Assembly (NCBI GenBank): GCA_021108315.1
Contig: JAIORE010000366.1
Span: 1-33,458, forward strand
Reading direction: 5' to 3'
DNA length: 33,458 nucleotides
Source of the DNA: Candidatus Cloacimonadota bacterium
GTDB lineage: Bacteria > Cloacimonadota > Cloacimonadia > Cloacimonadales > TCS61
Shown: positions 25,270 to 33,456 of the stretch, piece after piece
Layout of the letters: every line of letters begins with the position of its first letter
How positions within the stretch are numbered: the stretch's first letter is position 1
Notes under the pieces: model-generated
Databases searched by the model: none
What the model saw: only the letters and a program-made list of their open reading frames with translations
What the model was told of the DNA's origin: nothing
Program-made: the position numbers and the translations under genes

Positions 25270-26298
25270 ATGAAAAAATATATAATTACTCTATTAATAG
25301 TAGTACTGCTACCAGGTTTGTTAATAGCTGAAATATTTCCTAAAACCGGAACCGCTGGATTACAATTTTTAAAATTAGGTGTAGATGCAAGAGCTATTGG
25401 AATGGGAGAAGCTTATACTGCCGTTTCTGATGATATTTCTTCTGTATATTGGAATCCAGCAGGATTAGCCTTAAAATCTCAAAATCAATTACTATTTTCT
25501 CATACACAATATGTAGCAGGTATTATGCATGAATATTTTGCTGCATCAAAATTACTTTCCTTTGGTGCTTTAGCTTTTAGTGCTTCGGTATTACATATGG
25601 ATTGGATGGATGTTTATGAAGAAGAATCTTTTGACCAACCAACAGGTGAACAATTTACCTGTAGTGATATTGCAATGGGTCTTACTTATGCAAGTTCCTT
25701 TACAGACAAATTTTCTTTTGGGGCTACGATTAAATATCTTAGACAAAATTTAGATGAATATGATGTAAACGGAATTGGGGTAGACTTAGGTTCATTGTAT
25801 AATACTGGTTGGAAGAATTTTACCATAGGTATGTCTTTAAGAAATTTTGGACCAAATTTGAAATATGAATTAGATGATGATAATGATGGAAGTTTTGATG
25901 AGGATCCGTTTGATCTTTTAGATAACGATGGAGATGGACTTATTGATGAAGATATTGCAGAATTAGAATTTAAGATTCCTATGAATTTCTCATTGGGAGT
26001 TGCTGCTGATCTATATGAAAGAGATAATTCCAAATTAATTGGAGCATTTCAATTGGATAATTGTGTTGATAGAACAGAAACTTATAATTTAGGTTTTGAA
26101 TATCAAATAGGTGTATTTAGTGCTCGTTCCGGTTATCAATTTAATTATGATGCAGCAGGTTTATCTTTAGGATTTGGTCTCACAATACCAACTAACTCTG
26201 TTATTGTCCAATTTGATTATTCTTATACAAGTTTTGGATATCTACAAGAGGATTTTATAAATACTCCTCATAGAATTTCTATAAAACTTCTTTATTAG
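25270..26298 (+). CDS. PorV/PorQ-like outer-membrane beta-barrel protein
   Basis: 342 aa with a signal peptide (about 1-20). The PorV/UPF0164 signature is clear: AGLQFLKLGVDARAIGMGEAYTAVSDDISSVYWNPAGLA (about 30-68), followed by alternating barrel strands. An inserted acidic loop (about 202-228, DDDNDGSFDEDPF and DNDGDGLIDED) resembles tandem calcium-binding loops. PorV-type proteins in T9SS bacteria shuttle cargo at the outer membrane, and here it lies between two genes for proteins with sorting-type C-termini. That suggests, but does not prove, a similar export role. Other family members are simple outer-membrane transporters. Confidence 0.88.
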   Translation: MKKYIITLLIVVLLPGLLIAEIFPKTGTAGLQFLKLGVDARAIGMGEAYTAVSDDISSVYWNPAGLALKSQNQLLFSHTQYVAGIMHEYFAASKLLSFGALAFSASVLHMDWMDVYEEESFDQPTGEQFTCSDIAMGLTYASSFTDKFSFGATIKYLRQNLDEYDVNGIGVDLGSLYNTGWKNFTIGMSLRNFGPNLKYELDDDNDGSFDEDPFDLLDNDGDGLIDEDIAELEFKIPMNFSLGVAADLYERDNSKLIGAFQLDNCVDRTETYNLGFEYQIGVFSARSGYQFNYDAAGLSLGFGLTIPTNSVIVQFDYSYTSFGYLQEDFINTPHRISIKLLY

Positions 26299-26339
26299 AA
26301 GAAGTAAAAAATATAAAAAAACAAAAACAAGGAGGAAAG

Positions 26340-28520
26340 ATGAAAAAATTATTAATTCTTATTGTCTTAGCAATTTTGACAATAAGCATGTTCGCAGATG
26401 ATTTTCAAAAAAATTCTTTTCGAAGAATTGATGACAAATCATCAGTGAATACGGGAAAAAATGTAGCAAGTAGAGAAGAAGCCCCAGTCGTTTTATTTGA
26501 AGTTGATCCAGTAGATATAATTGTCTCTTATTACGATTATATGCCTGGTTCATATTGGTGTAATCCGATGAAACTTCAACCTGAAATTTCAATGCCTTAC
26601 GGATACCAAGCAGGTGGTCTTTATGTAGCTTTCCATTTAACACCAAATTCTGGTGCTAATACTACGAGAAGAGAGTACTATGCTTATATTAATTCTGCAA
26701 GTGAATTAGTATCAAGCACAACTATTACAACTGATGATATTCGTGAAGGATATGCAGGTATTGATATTGATCCATTTACAGGTAATCCGTTAATTGCTTG
26801 GCACAATTCAATTGATGGAGGTACACTTTTAGATTGTTCTATGAGCTATGATCTTTATAGTCTAATGGGCGGTCCTGGATTGTGGAATGAAGCATTCACT
26901 GTTATTAACAATCCTGATGATGGGGAACCCTTTACTGGACATAACGATGATGAATTTATTTGGCCAGTTGTAAGAATAGGACCATCTCCTCTAGAAGGGA
27001 AAAATAGGACTTATATTGTTGGGCATAATGCTACCCCATGTCCTACAGGTTCTTATGTTACTAATGTATTATTTGGTTATGCAGATTTTAATTCTTCTGA
27101 TATGGAATCACAAATCGAATTAGAATTTACTTATCATACATTTCCAGAATGGGATTTATTACAATATGATAACAATCCTGACAATGATACAAGGGTTACT
27201 CATTCATTAGCAATATCAGATGATGGTCAAGTCGCTTTTGTAGGTTTTTACGACAAATTTGAAGAAAATGTTACTCTTGGTAGAACAACATGGTGTATGC
27301 AATACAGTCAAGATTATGGAGAAACCTGGACATATTATGAAACTGATGCTACATATGAAGTTAATAACCCATTAGATGAAGCTGGCGATCCTTATTTCGA
27401 AAACGAGGATGGAAGTGTAGCTGAGATGTTTGCTTCCCCAGACGGCAATGGTGGACATTACAATGCTTTATTTACCAATAGCCTTGGCAGTGAAAATGCT
27501 AAGATAACTTGTATGGGAGCTTTTACTACCAACACAGTTGAAAATGATACTCTTAACTATTGGATACCTAAAACTTTTAATCCCAAAATATTTAATTTTG
27601 AAATAGTTAATGGAGAATTGGAAGTTGATTTTGTTGATCTTTATATTGAAGGTGTTAATCCTAATGATGATGTACCTTCTATTCAATGGGATTTAGATGA
27701 AGATGGTTATGGTGATAATTTTGATGATGAGGGTCTTTTGGATTTTCCAGCTAGTGTTCCTTCTTGGTCTTGGTTTGGTGATGCAAATAATTATTTTCAT
27801 GAAACTAATTTTAAGGTTTCATTCAATAATAATTGGGGCGTTGCGGTTTGGCAAGATGCAGAAGGTGTTTACTTAAATTATGAAGGTTATCCAGGATATG
27901 AAGATTGGGCAGAAAAACCACAAATTGCAGTAGCAGTTTCTGGAGATTATGGTGTAACATGGTCACAACCAGCTTTTTTAAATGCAAATTCTAATGATGA
28001 AAACTATTTTACGGAATTAGATGGTATGATTCCAGCTTATGTATATACAACAGATCAACTTGAAGTAATTGATGAATATCATGCAAAACTTCATCTCTTC
28101 TTTATGGATGATTATAGCTATGGTAGTTTTATTCAAGATCATGGAGCTAATGAAGGTGGAATGCTTTCTTACGCTGCTCTTAATGTTGAAATGCCTGCTC
28201 CATATGAGGGTTCTGCAAATAATAATGAACTTGTAAATGCACCAGATGCAAAACTTCTTCAAAACTATCCAAATCCTTTCAATCCAGAAACTACTATTGG
28301 TTTTGATATGAAAGAATCAGGTAACGTTTCTATTGAAATATTCAATATGAAAGGACAAAAAGTTAAAACTTTAGTTAATAGAGAATTTTCAACTGGTTAT
28401 AATTCAGAGACTTGGAATGGAAAAGATGATAACAACAAATCAGTTTCCAGTGGCGTTTATTTCTACAAACTGAAAACAAGCAGATATACTGCTACTAAAA
28501 AAATGATTCTTATGAAATAG
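26340..28520 (+). CDS. Secreted Asp-box (BNR/sialidase-like) protein with T9SS-type C-terminal domain
   Basis: 726 aa. Signal peptide about 1-19. Two exact Asp-box motifs (S-x-D-x-G-x-x-W), SQDYGETW (about 322) and SGDYGVTW (about 533), point to a beta-propeller region as in BNR/sialidase-like proteins; catalytic sialidase residues were not identified. An acidic DLDEDGYGDNFDDEG loop lies near 457. The C-terminal about 95 residues (NYPNPFNPETTIGF, NMKGQKVKTLV, SSGVYFYKLKTSRY, KKMILMK) are a typical type A sorting/FlgD-like domain. AAGGAGG precedes the ATG. Last gene of the unit, with a strong terminator after it. Confidence 0.92.
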   Translation: MKKLLILIVLAILTISMFADDFQKNSFRRIDDKSSVNTGKNVASREEAPVVLFEVDPVDIIVSYYDYMPGSYWCNPMKLQPEISMPYGYQAGGLYVAFHLTPNSGANTTRREYYAYINSASELVSSTTITTDDIREGYAGIDIDPFTGNPLIAWHNSIDGGTLLDCSMSYDLYSLMGGPGLWNEAFTVINNPDDGEPFTGHNDDEFIWPVVRIGPSPLEGKNRTYIVGHNATPCPTGSYVTNVLFGYADFNSSDMESQIELEFTYHTFPEWDLLQYDNNPDNDTRVTHSLAISDDGQVAFVGFYDKFEENVTLGRTTWCMQYSQDYGETWTYYETDATYEVNNPLDEAGDPYFENEDGSVAEMFASPDGNGGHYNALFTNSLGSENAKITCMGAFTTNTVENDTLNYWIPKTFNPKIFNFEIVNGELEVDFVDLYIEGVNPNDDVPSIQWDLDEDGYGDNFDDEGLLDFPASVPSWSWFGDANNYFHETNFKVSFNNNWGVAVWQDAEGVYLNYEGYPGYEDWAEKPQIAVAVSGDYGVTWSQPAFLNANSNDENYFTELDGMIPAYVYTTDQLEVIDEYHAKLHLFFMDDYSYGSFIQDHGANEGGMLSYAALNVEMPAPYEGSANNNELVNAPDAKLLQNYPNPFNPETTIGFDMKESGNVSIEIFNMKGQKVKTLVNREFSTGYNSETWNGKDDNNKSVSSGVYFYKLKTSRYTATKKMILMK

Positions 28521-28534
28521 AATTCATATATTTG

Positions 28535-28566
28535 AAAAAAGCTCAGTCTTGTACTGAGCTTTTTTT
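28535..28566. terminator. Bidirectional rho-independent terminator
   Basis: GCTCAG (28541-28546), 7-nt loop, CTGAGC (28554-28559), with six A before and seven T after. It ends the plus-strand TonB/PorV unit and, read on the other strand, the mnmG-kdsB operon that converges on it. Confidence 0.93.
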
Positions 28567-28601
28567 GTTACAAGTTATATTAATAAAGCGTAGTAATTAG
28601 T

Positions 28602-29315
28602 TTATATAAACATTTTACGAGCTTTTTCTAAATCTTCCAAAGTATCAATTCCGAAACCTTTATAATCAGTTTCTACCATTTTTATGGGTATACCATTTTC
28701 TAATAATCTCAATTGTTCCAATTTTTCAATATTTTCTAGTTTTCCTAGAGGTAAGTTAATAAATTCAAATAAGCTTTTTCTTCTAAAAGCATAAACTCCA
28801 ATATGTTTGAAAGCAAATGAATTGTTATTTTTATCTCTATTAAATGGTATTACAGAGCGTGAAAAATATAGAGCAAAGTTATTTCTATTACAAACTACTT
28901 TTACACTATTTGGGTTTGAGATGTCATCAGTAAGAATATGCATTAAAGAAGCAATTTGTACCATTTTGTCGCTAAAGAGGTTGATTAAGGAATGCAATGG
29001 CTCTTTTGAAATAAAAGGCTCATCTCCTTGTATATTGATAACAAGATCAAAATTCTTTTCTTGGCATACTTCTGCAATTCTATCAGTACCACTTTTATGA
29101 TTGGGAGAAGTCATTTCTACAATTCCACCGAAACTGACAACATGGTCAAATATTCTCTGATCATCTGTAGCTACAATTACTTCTGAAAATATTTCTGTTG
29201 ATGCAACACTTTCATAGACATGTTGAATCAATGTTCTATCTGTTAAAAGTTTTAAGGGTTTACCGTGAAGTCTGGTGGAATTATATCGAGCTGGGATTAT
29301 TGCAATTACATTCAT
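28602..29315 (-). CDS. kdsB: 3-deoxy-manno-octulosonate cytidylyltransferase
   Basis: 237 aa (usual about 245-250). Seen: IIPARYNSTRLHGKPL with the nucleotide-binding Arg/Lys, VIVATDD, SGTDRIAEV, VINIQGDEPF, HIGVYAFRRKSL and a final DTLEDLEKAR. The enzyme activates Kdo as CMP-Kdo for lipopolysaccharide inner core, so the cell has an LPS-type outer membrane. Its ATG shares a base with the lipoprotein stop, and GGAG lies within that gene's end, so it is translated as part of the mnmG-lipoprotein-kdsB string. It converges on the terminator at 28535-28566. Confidence 0.96.
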   Translation of the reverse strand: MNVIAIIPARYNSTRLHGKPLKLLTDRTLIQHVYESVASTEIFSEVIVATDDQRIFDHVVSFGGIVEMTSPNHKSGTDRIAEVCQEKNFDLVINIQGDEPFISKEPLHSLINLFSDKMVQIASLMHILTDDISNPNSVKVVCNRNNFALYFSRSVIPFNRDKNNNSFAFKHIGVYAFRRKSLFEFINLPLGKLENIEKLEQLRLLENGIPIKMVETDYKGFGIDTLEDLEKARKMFI

Positions 29316-30094
29316 TATTTCTCCGAGTAATGCATCTTTACATAAACAGTGTAAGCTGACAAAGAATCGTAAGTTTTTGAGCTTATAAAAATGTTACTTA
29401 TTATCAAATTAGAAAGTAACATATCTGTTTCGATTGCGACATATTTTTCATTGTATTTGCCTCTATTGGTTAAAATGGATTTTATATTCTTCTCTAAATA
29501 ATCAGCTATTTGTATTCTACATATTTCAAAGGCTTTCTCAAAGGCAAAAATCAAATTTTCGGAGCTACTTTGAGAAAATGAAAAAATATGTTCGTTTTCA
29601 ATAATATGATTCTCACTAAACCAATCAGGTTTGCTTACAGTTTGGTTTGAGATTAATTTTTTATCATAATGGATATTTATTGCACTTTTTAACTTAAATA
29701 AGGCTAGAAAATAATTATTGATAACTACGTTCTCAATCATATCTAATTCTTCATAACAATTTTTCAAACTATCTATTGATGATGATACATTAACTTCGAA
29801 TTGTGCTTGATCAGAGTAGCTTCTGGCATGTTTACTTATAATTATTGAATTCTTATTTCTGTTTATTTGAACTGCTGCAAATTCTTTGGCAGCACCTTCC
29901 ATCTTTAATCTATCGTTTTCCAAGTATGAAACTCCTAAAACATAATCGGGAGAATCAGGAAAATTTGTTAACCAAGCTGGAAGCATAAGCTCTGCGTGTT
30001 GAGTTTTGGGAAGATATGGTTCAAATTGAAAATGATTTGCACTCGAACATCCGAGAAGAAAGAAGATCAATGCTAATAATATCGCGTTTTTCAT
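29315..30094 (-). CDS. Lipoprotein, possibly LPP20-like
   Basis: 259 aa with a lipoprotein signal peptide: hydrophobic stretch then LLGC at residues 13-16, so the mature protein would start at Cys16 and be lipidated. The mature part starts SSANHFQFEP, followed by LPAWLTNFPDSPDYVLGVSYL, which recalls the P-W-n-P...vG opening of LPP20/LpoB-like proteins; alternating strands and helices follow. The ATG overlaps the mnmG stop as ATGA, and the stop meets the kdsB start. Function unknown; a cell-envelope role is inferred only from lipidation and from LPS-gene neighbourhood. Confidence 0.82.
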   Translation of the reverse strand: MKNAILLALIFFLLGCSSANHFQFEPYLPKTQHAELMLPAWLTNFPDSPDYVLGVSYLENDRLKMEGAAKEFAAVQINRNKNSIIISKHARSYSDQAQFEVNVSSSIDSLKNCYEELDMIENVVINNYFLALFKLKSAINIHYDKKLISNQTVSKPDWFSENHIIENEHIFSFSQSSSENLIFAFEKAFEICRIQIADYLEKNIKSILTNRGKYNEKYVAIETDMLLSNLIISNIFISSKTYDSLSAYTVYVKMHYSEK

Positions 30095-31917
30095 AATGAT
30101 TGCTTTTTTAAATAAACCATTAAGGCATTAATATCTGTTTGGTTCACCCCGGAAATGCGAGATGCCTGTCCAAAAGATATGGGTTTAATTTTATTTAATC
30201 TTTCTCTGGCTTCATAAGCGATTGAATTGATACTCATATAATTGAGGTTTTCAGGAATCTTGAAATGTTCCATTTTCTCAAATTTCTTAATTCCCATAAG
30301 TTGCCTTTTTATATAACCTTCATATTTTACTTCGAGCGTTATACGAGATTTCAATGATTCTGTGAGATCAGCAGGAATAATATAGCCAAACTTAGTAAGA
30401 TCATCATAAGTATTCTCAGGTCGTTTCAAAAGATGAATATAACGAAGTGGTTGAGTTAATCCTTCATTGATTGTAGAATTAGTATTCTTCAACTTAGCGA
30501 TTTCTCGTTCAAATATTTCATTCTCTTTTTGGAATTTTTCCCATCTCACATTCTCGACTAAACCTAATTTGTATCCTAAAGGCATCAGGCGTTTAGCAGC
30601 ATTATCCTGTCGTAGAAAAAGGCGATATTCTGCCCGAGAAGTAAACAAACGATAAGGCTCTGTTGTTCCCTTTGTAACAAGGTCATCAATCAAAACTCCG
30701 AGATAAGACTGGGAGCGGTCAAATAGTAATGGCTCTTTATTCTGTAAGGATAAAACAGCATTGATTCCAGCAGTTAAACCTTGAGCTGCTGCTTCTTCAT
30801 AACCGGAAGTTCCATTGATTTGACCTGCACAATACAAACCTTTTATCTTTTTATATTCCAAAGTTAGTTTTAAATTATCAGGAACAATATAATCATATTC
30901 AATTGCATAACCATAACGAATGATTTTTGCCTTTTCCAGTCCAGGAATGGAAGCAATAATTTGACTTTGAATATCTGGTGGAAGGCTATTAGATACTCCA
31001 TTTACATAAGCTTCAAAAGTGCTTTCTCCTTCTGGCTCAATGAAAACCTGATGCCTATCTTTGGACGCAAATTTTACAACTTTATCTTCAATTGAAGGAC
31101 AATAGCGAGGACCGGTTCCTTGAATGAATCCTCCATACAAAGAAGATTTTTTGATATTTCTTTGAATGAGTTGATGTGTTTGTGGAGTAGTAAAGGTTAG
31201 ATAGCAACTCACGGAATTTTTGAGTTCTATATCTCTATAAAATGAGAATCCTTGAGGATTATCATCTCCCTGTTGTTTTTCTACAATGTTAAAGTTCATA
31301 GTCCTAATATCAATTCGAGGAGGTGTTCCTGTTTTGAACCTCTGTAGATTTAATCCTAATTTGATCAATGATGCAGATAACTTCTCAGAAGCAGGTTCAC
31401 CACTTCTTCCTGAACTGATATTAACATTCCCCACGTGTACTATTCCGCGTAAAAACGTACCATTTGCCAGAATAATTTTAGGTGCAAAATATGGTTCTCC
31501 GAGATTAGATTTCACACCAATAACTTCTCCATTTTCATAAAGAATATCATCAATCAGTGCTTCTATAATATCAAGATTTGTTTGTGATTCCAATTCATAA
31601 CGCATATATTGAGAATATTTATCTCTATCATTTTGAGATCGGGGTGCCCAAACAGCAGGTCCCTTTTTTTGATTCAACATCCTGAATTGAATTCCGGTAG
31701 AATCTGCAGCTTTGGCTAATACTCCGCCCATAGCATCAATTTCTCTTGCCAAATGTCCTTTGGCGGGACCACCAATAGAGGGATTACAAGACATTCTTCC
31801 GATAGATTCGATCTTGATTACAAAAATTAAGGTTTTTGCTCCCATTTTTGCTGATGCCATTGCTGCTTCTATTCCAGCATGACCAGCTCCTACCACAATA
31901 ACATCATATTTATACAT
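30091..31917 (-). CDS. mnmG: tRNA uridine-5-carboxymethylaminomethyl modification enzyme MnmG (GidA)
   Basis: 608 aa (E. coli 629). ATG 31917 gives the usual MYKYDVIVVGAGHAGIEAA start with the FAD-binding GAGHAG (10-15), and AAGGA (31928-31932) stands 10 nt upstream; a frame extension to GTG 31938 is less likely. Further motifs: SCNPSIGGPAKGHL with the conserved cysteine, FKTGTPPR, GRYCPSIE-like GPRYCPSIEDK, GTSGYEEAAAQG and FTSRAEYRLFLR, plus the C-terminal helical domain with ISGVNQTDI. With MnmE it modifies U34 of certain tRNAs. First gene of a three-gene overlapping string. Confidence 0.97.
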   Translation of the reverse strand: MYKYDVIVVGAGHAGIEAAMASAKMGAKTLIFVIKIESIGRMSCNPSIGGPAKGHLAREIDAMGGVLAKAADSTGIQFRMLNQKKGPAVWAPRSQNDRDKYSQYMRYELESQTNLDIIEALIDDILYENGEVIGVKSNLGEPYFAPKIILANGTFLRGIVHVGNVNISSGRSGEPASEKLSASLIKLGLNLQRFKTGTPPRIDIRTMNFNIVEKQQGDDNPQGFSFYRDIELKNSVSCYLTFTTPQTHQLIQRNIKKSSLYGGFIQGTGPRYCPSIEDKVVKFASKDRHQVFIEPEGESTFEAYVNGVSNSLPPDIQSQIIASIPGLEKAKIIRYGYAIEYDYIVPDNLKLTLEYKKIKGLYCAGQINGTSGYEEAAAQGLTAGINAVLSLQNKEPLLFDRSQSYLGVLIDDLVTKGTTEPYRLFTSRAEYRLFLRQDNAAKRLMPLGYKLGLVENVRWEKFQKENEIFEREIAKLKNTNSTINEGLTQPLRYIHLLKRPENTYDDLTKFGYIIPADLTESLKSRITLEVKYEGYIKRQLMGIKKFEKMEHFKIPENLNYMSINSIAYEARERLNKIKPISFGQASRISGVNQTDINALMVYLKKQSL

Positions 31918-32205
31918 CTTTTTAATTTCCTTGAACACAAGCTGATAATTGGGTAAAATAATGTCAAGAGCAACATTTTGATAAATTTAGTATTTTTTAT
32001 GAGTTCAGCGGAAGAGCAAAAACATCACCAAGTTTTTGCTTAAGATTAAAATAATCATCCATATCTTCACTACAATATTTAAAATCTCTAAAATTAATTA
32101 AGCGATTTTGTCAGTGTTTGAATCTAAAAATTGCTTAATCTAAGCGTCAAAAATATTTTCTTTTTGACATAAATTCACTTAAAATTAAATTGTTATGCAG
32201 TTCAT

Positions 32206-32211
32206 TATAAT
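32206..32211 (+). promoter_or_regulatory. -10 box of ssrA
   Basis: A perfect TATAAT 8 nt before the tmRNA 5' end at 32220, which is the expected distance. The -35 region is weak (aattaa at 17 nt); a TTGACA at 32164-32169 is too far upstream. Confidence 0.65.
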
Positions 32212-32219
32212 TGCATATT

Positions 32220-32567
32220 GGGGGTGACCTGGTTTCGACAGGGATAAAGGGGATTGACGATGCATGTCGAGAAGATTACCTACTCGTTAAAATGGTAATA
32301 ACAAAAATTAATCGCAGAATACGATTACGCATTAGCTGCTTAGTTCAGCTACGCTCCAGTTTGCTTGGCTGTTTAGCGAATATGAGAGTGACATAATAAA
32401 TAGCTTTGGATCGTAGATGTCTATAATATGATTCAAGACTCATAGGCTGGCTTTTTTCAAGGTTTGACTGTTTTCCAAAAGAAAAGTAAGATTAAAAATA
32501 GCTAAACATGTAGATTCGGCTTTTGACTTATCTTTGGACGCGGGTTCGATTCCCGCCACCTCCACCA
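32220..32567 (+). ncRNA. ssrA: tmRNA (transfer-messenger RNA)
   Basis: 348 nt. The 5' end GGGGGTG pairs with CACCTCC (32557-32563), giving a 7-bp acceptor stem with the G3-U wobble that marks alanine identity, then discriminator A and an encoded CCA (32565-32567). The T-arm stem GCGGG/CCCGC with TTCGATT lies at about 32540-32556, and the 5' region has the typical GACCTGGTTTCGACAGGG. The tag frame runs from GCA 32314 to TAG 32341-32343 and encodes AEYDYALAA, preceded by TTAATC like the E. coli TTAGTC. It rescues stalled ribosomes and tags the products for proteolysis, Lon being one of the proteases that can act on such tags. Confidence 0.97.
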
Positions 32568-32621
32568 ATTACTTATGCTAATTTGTTTTATCGGATAGTA
32601 TTTTATTCTTCGGTTAAAAAA

Positions 32622-33069
32622 GTGACGCAGAATATTACCACTTTGTGACAGCATGATTTCCTTACTGCAACATATTGAATTGACTTTTAGTACAATCGGA
32701 AATCAAAATTATGTAAAAATGAGAAATAAATAAAATTTTAATATTTTGAAAATTAGTTTCAATGAGCTTTGCAGGTCTTCGCTTTGCTAAAAAGTGACGC
32801 AGGATATTTCCACTTTGTGACAGCATGATTTCCTTTTTAACATTATGTAAACTACTTTCAATTCTCCTATCAATAAATAATATAAAGAATTAAAGTGTTA
32901 TAATGTCCCGAATTGCAAGTAACGGCAATTCTTTCTTTCTGCCACCATATCTTCCATTGAGAAAGTGACAGCATGATTTCCTTTTCTCGTTTTATTACTT
33001 CATAACTATCCAAATTATAATCAATTAATCGTTTTTGCACATTTGATTGCAAGTGACGGCAATTCTTCC
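32622..33069. repeat. Degenerate GTGAC-headed repeat family, seven copies
   Basis: Copies: GTGACGCAGAATATTACC (32622), GTGACAGCATGATTTCC (32645), GTGACGCAGGATATTTCC (32794), GTGACAGCATGATTTCC (32817), GTAACGGCAATTCTTTC (32919), GTGACAGCATGATTTCC (32965) and GTGACGGCAATTCTTCC (33053). The first four form two pairs joined by ACTTT. A related inverted copy lies near 33107-33123. GAATTGC/GCAATTC (32910-32931) forms a hairpin. The 32568-33174 stretch contains these repeats and no supportable gene; a 68-codon minus-strand frame across them is judged spurious. Confidence 0.75.
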
Positions 33070-33106
33070 ATTTCACTTCCAGATGTTGCAGATGGAAGAT
33101 ATGGTG
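32943..33106. repeat. 15-bp perfect inverted repeat
   Basis: CACCATATCTTCCAT at 32943-32957 is the exact reverse complement of 33092-33106, with a 134-nt interval that holds two GTGAC-family copies (32965, 33053). It may bound a small mobile or structural unit. Confidence 0.7.
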
Positions 33107-33174
33107 TCACAAATTGCTGTAACTGATTATAGTTATTAAAGATAAAGCTTATTATTTTGAAGGATGTTTAAAAA

Positions 33175-33456
33175 TTAACTCAATTGGAAATTTAGTTCGA
33201 TCCCCAAGAAATTGACGATTTGTATTGCAACATCATGCAGTTCATACTCCTTATTCTCATATTCAAAACTATTTTCTGAATATTCAGAATGGGTATGATT
33301 TTCAGGAGGAAATTCTGTTGGTTTATTCTGAATTTCATTCCATTCAGGTTTAGGAAATACTGATTTTGTGAATGAGATATCCCTATCTGTAGATGCTGTT
33401 GGTTTTGTTTTATTATTAACTAAATCCCATATAGTATTATCTCTAATTGTTTTCAT
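33175..33456 (-). CDS. Small protein with phage-tail-like NKP-FPP-HTH motif (possibly partial at its N-terminus)
   Basis: 93 codons from ATG 33456 at the window edge; the true start may lie beyond it. The middle reads PEWNEIQNKPTEFPPENHTHSEY, matching the W-x-x-I-x-NKP-x-x-FPP-x-x-HTH pattern that recurs in phage tail fibre and collar proteins. There is no signal peptide or membrane helix. Here the motif stands in a very short protein with a C-terminal VAIQIVNFLGIELNFQLS, so it may be a remnant or the end of a longer tail protein. It lies downstream of ssrA, a common integration site. Real gene status is moderately likely. Confidence 0.5.
   Translation of the reverse strand: MKTIRDNTIWDLVNNKTKPTASTDRDISFTKSVFPKPEWNEIQNKPTEFPPENHTHSEYSENSFEYENKEYELHDVAIQIVNFLGIELNFQLS

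Noticed and set aside
32211..32396. 61-codon plus-strand frame
   Set aside because: It lies within ssrA; the only translated frame there is the tag from 32314.
32622..33069. CRISPR array downstream of ssrA
   Set aside because: Copies vary in sequence and spacing, and some are joined by only 5 nt; no cas genes.
32870..33076. 68-codon minus-strand frame
   Set aside because: It runs across several repeat copies, which are read in different frames in it, so the repeats are not conserved as protein.
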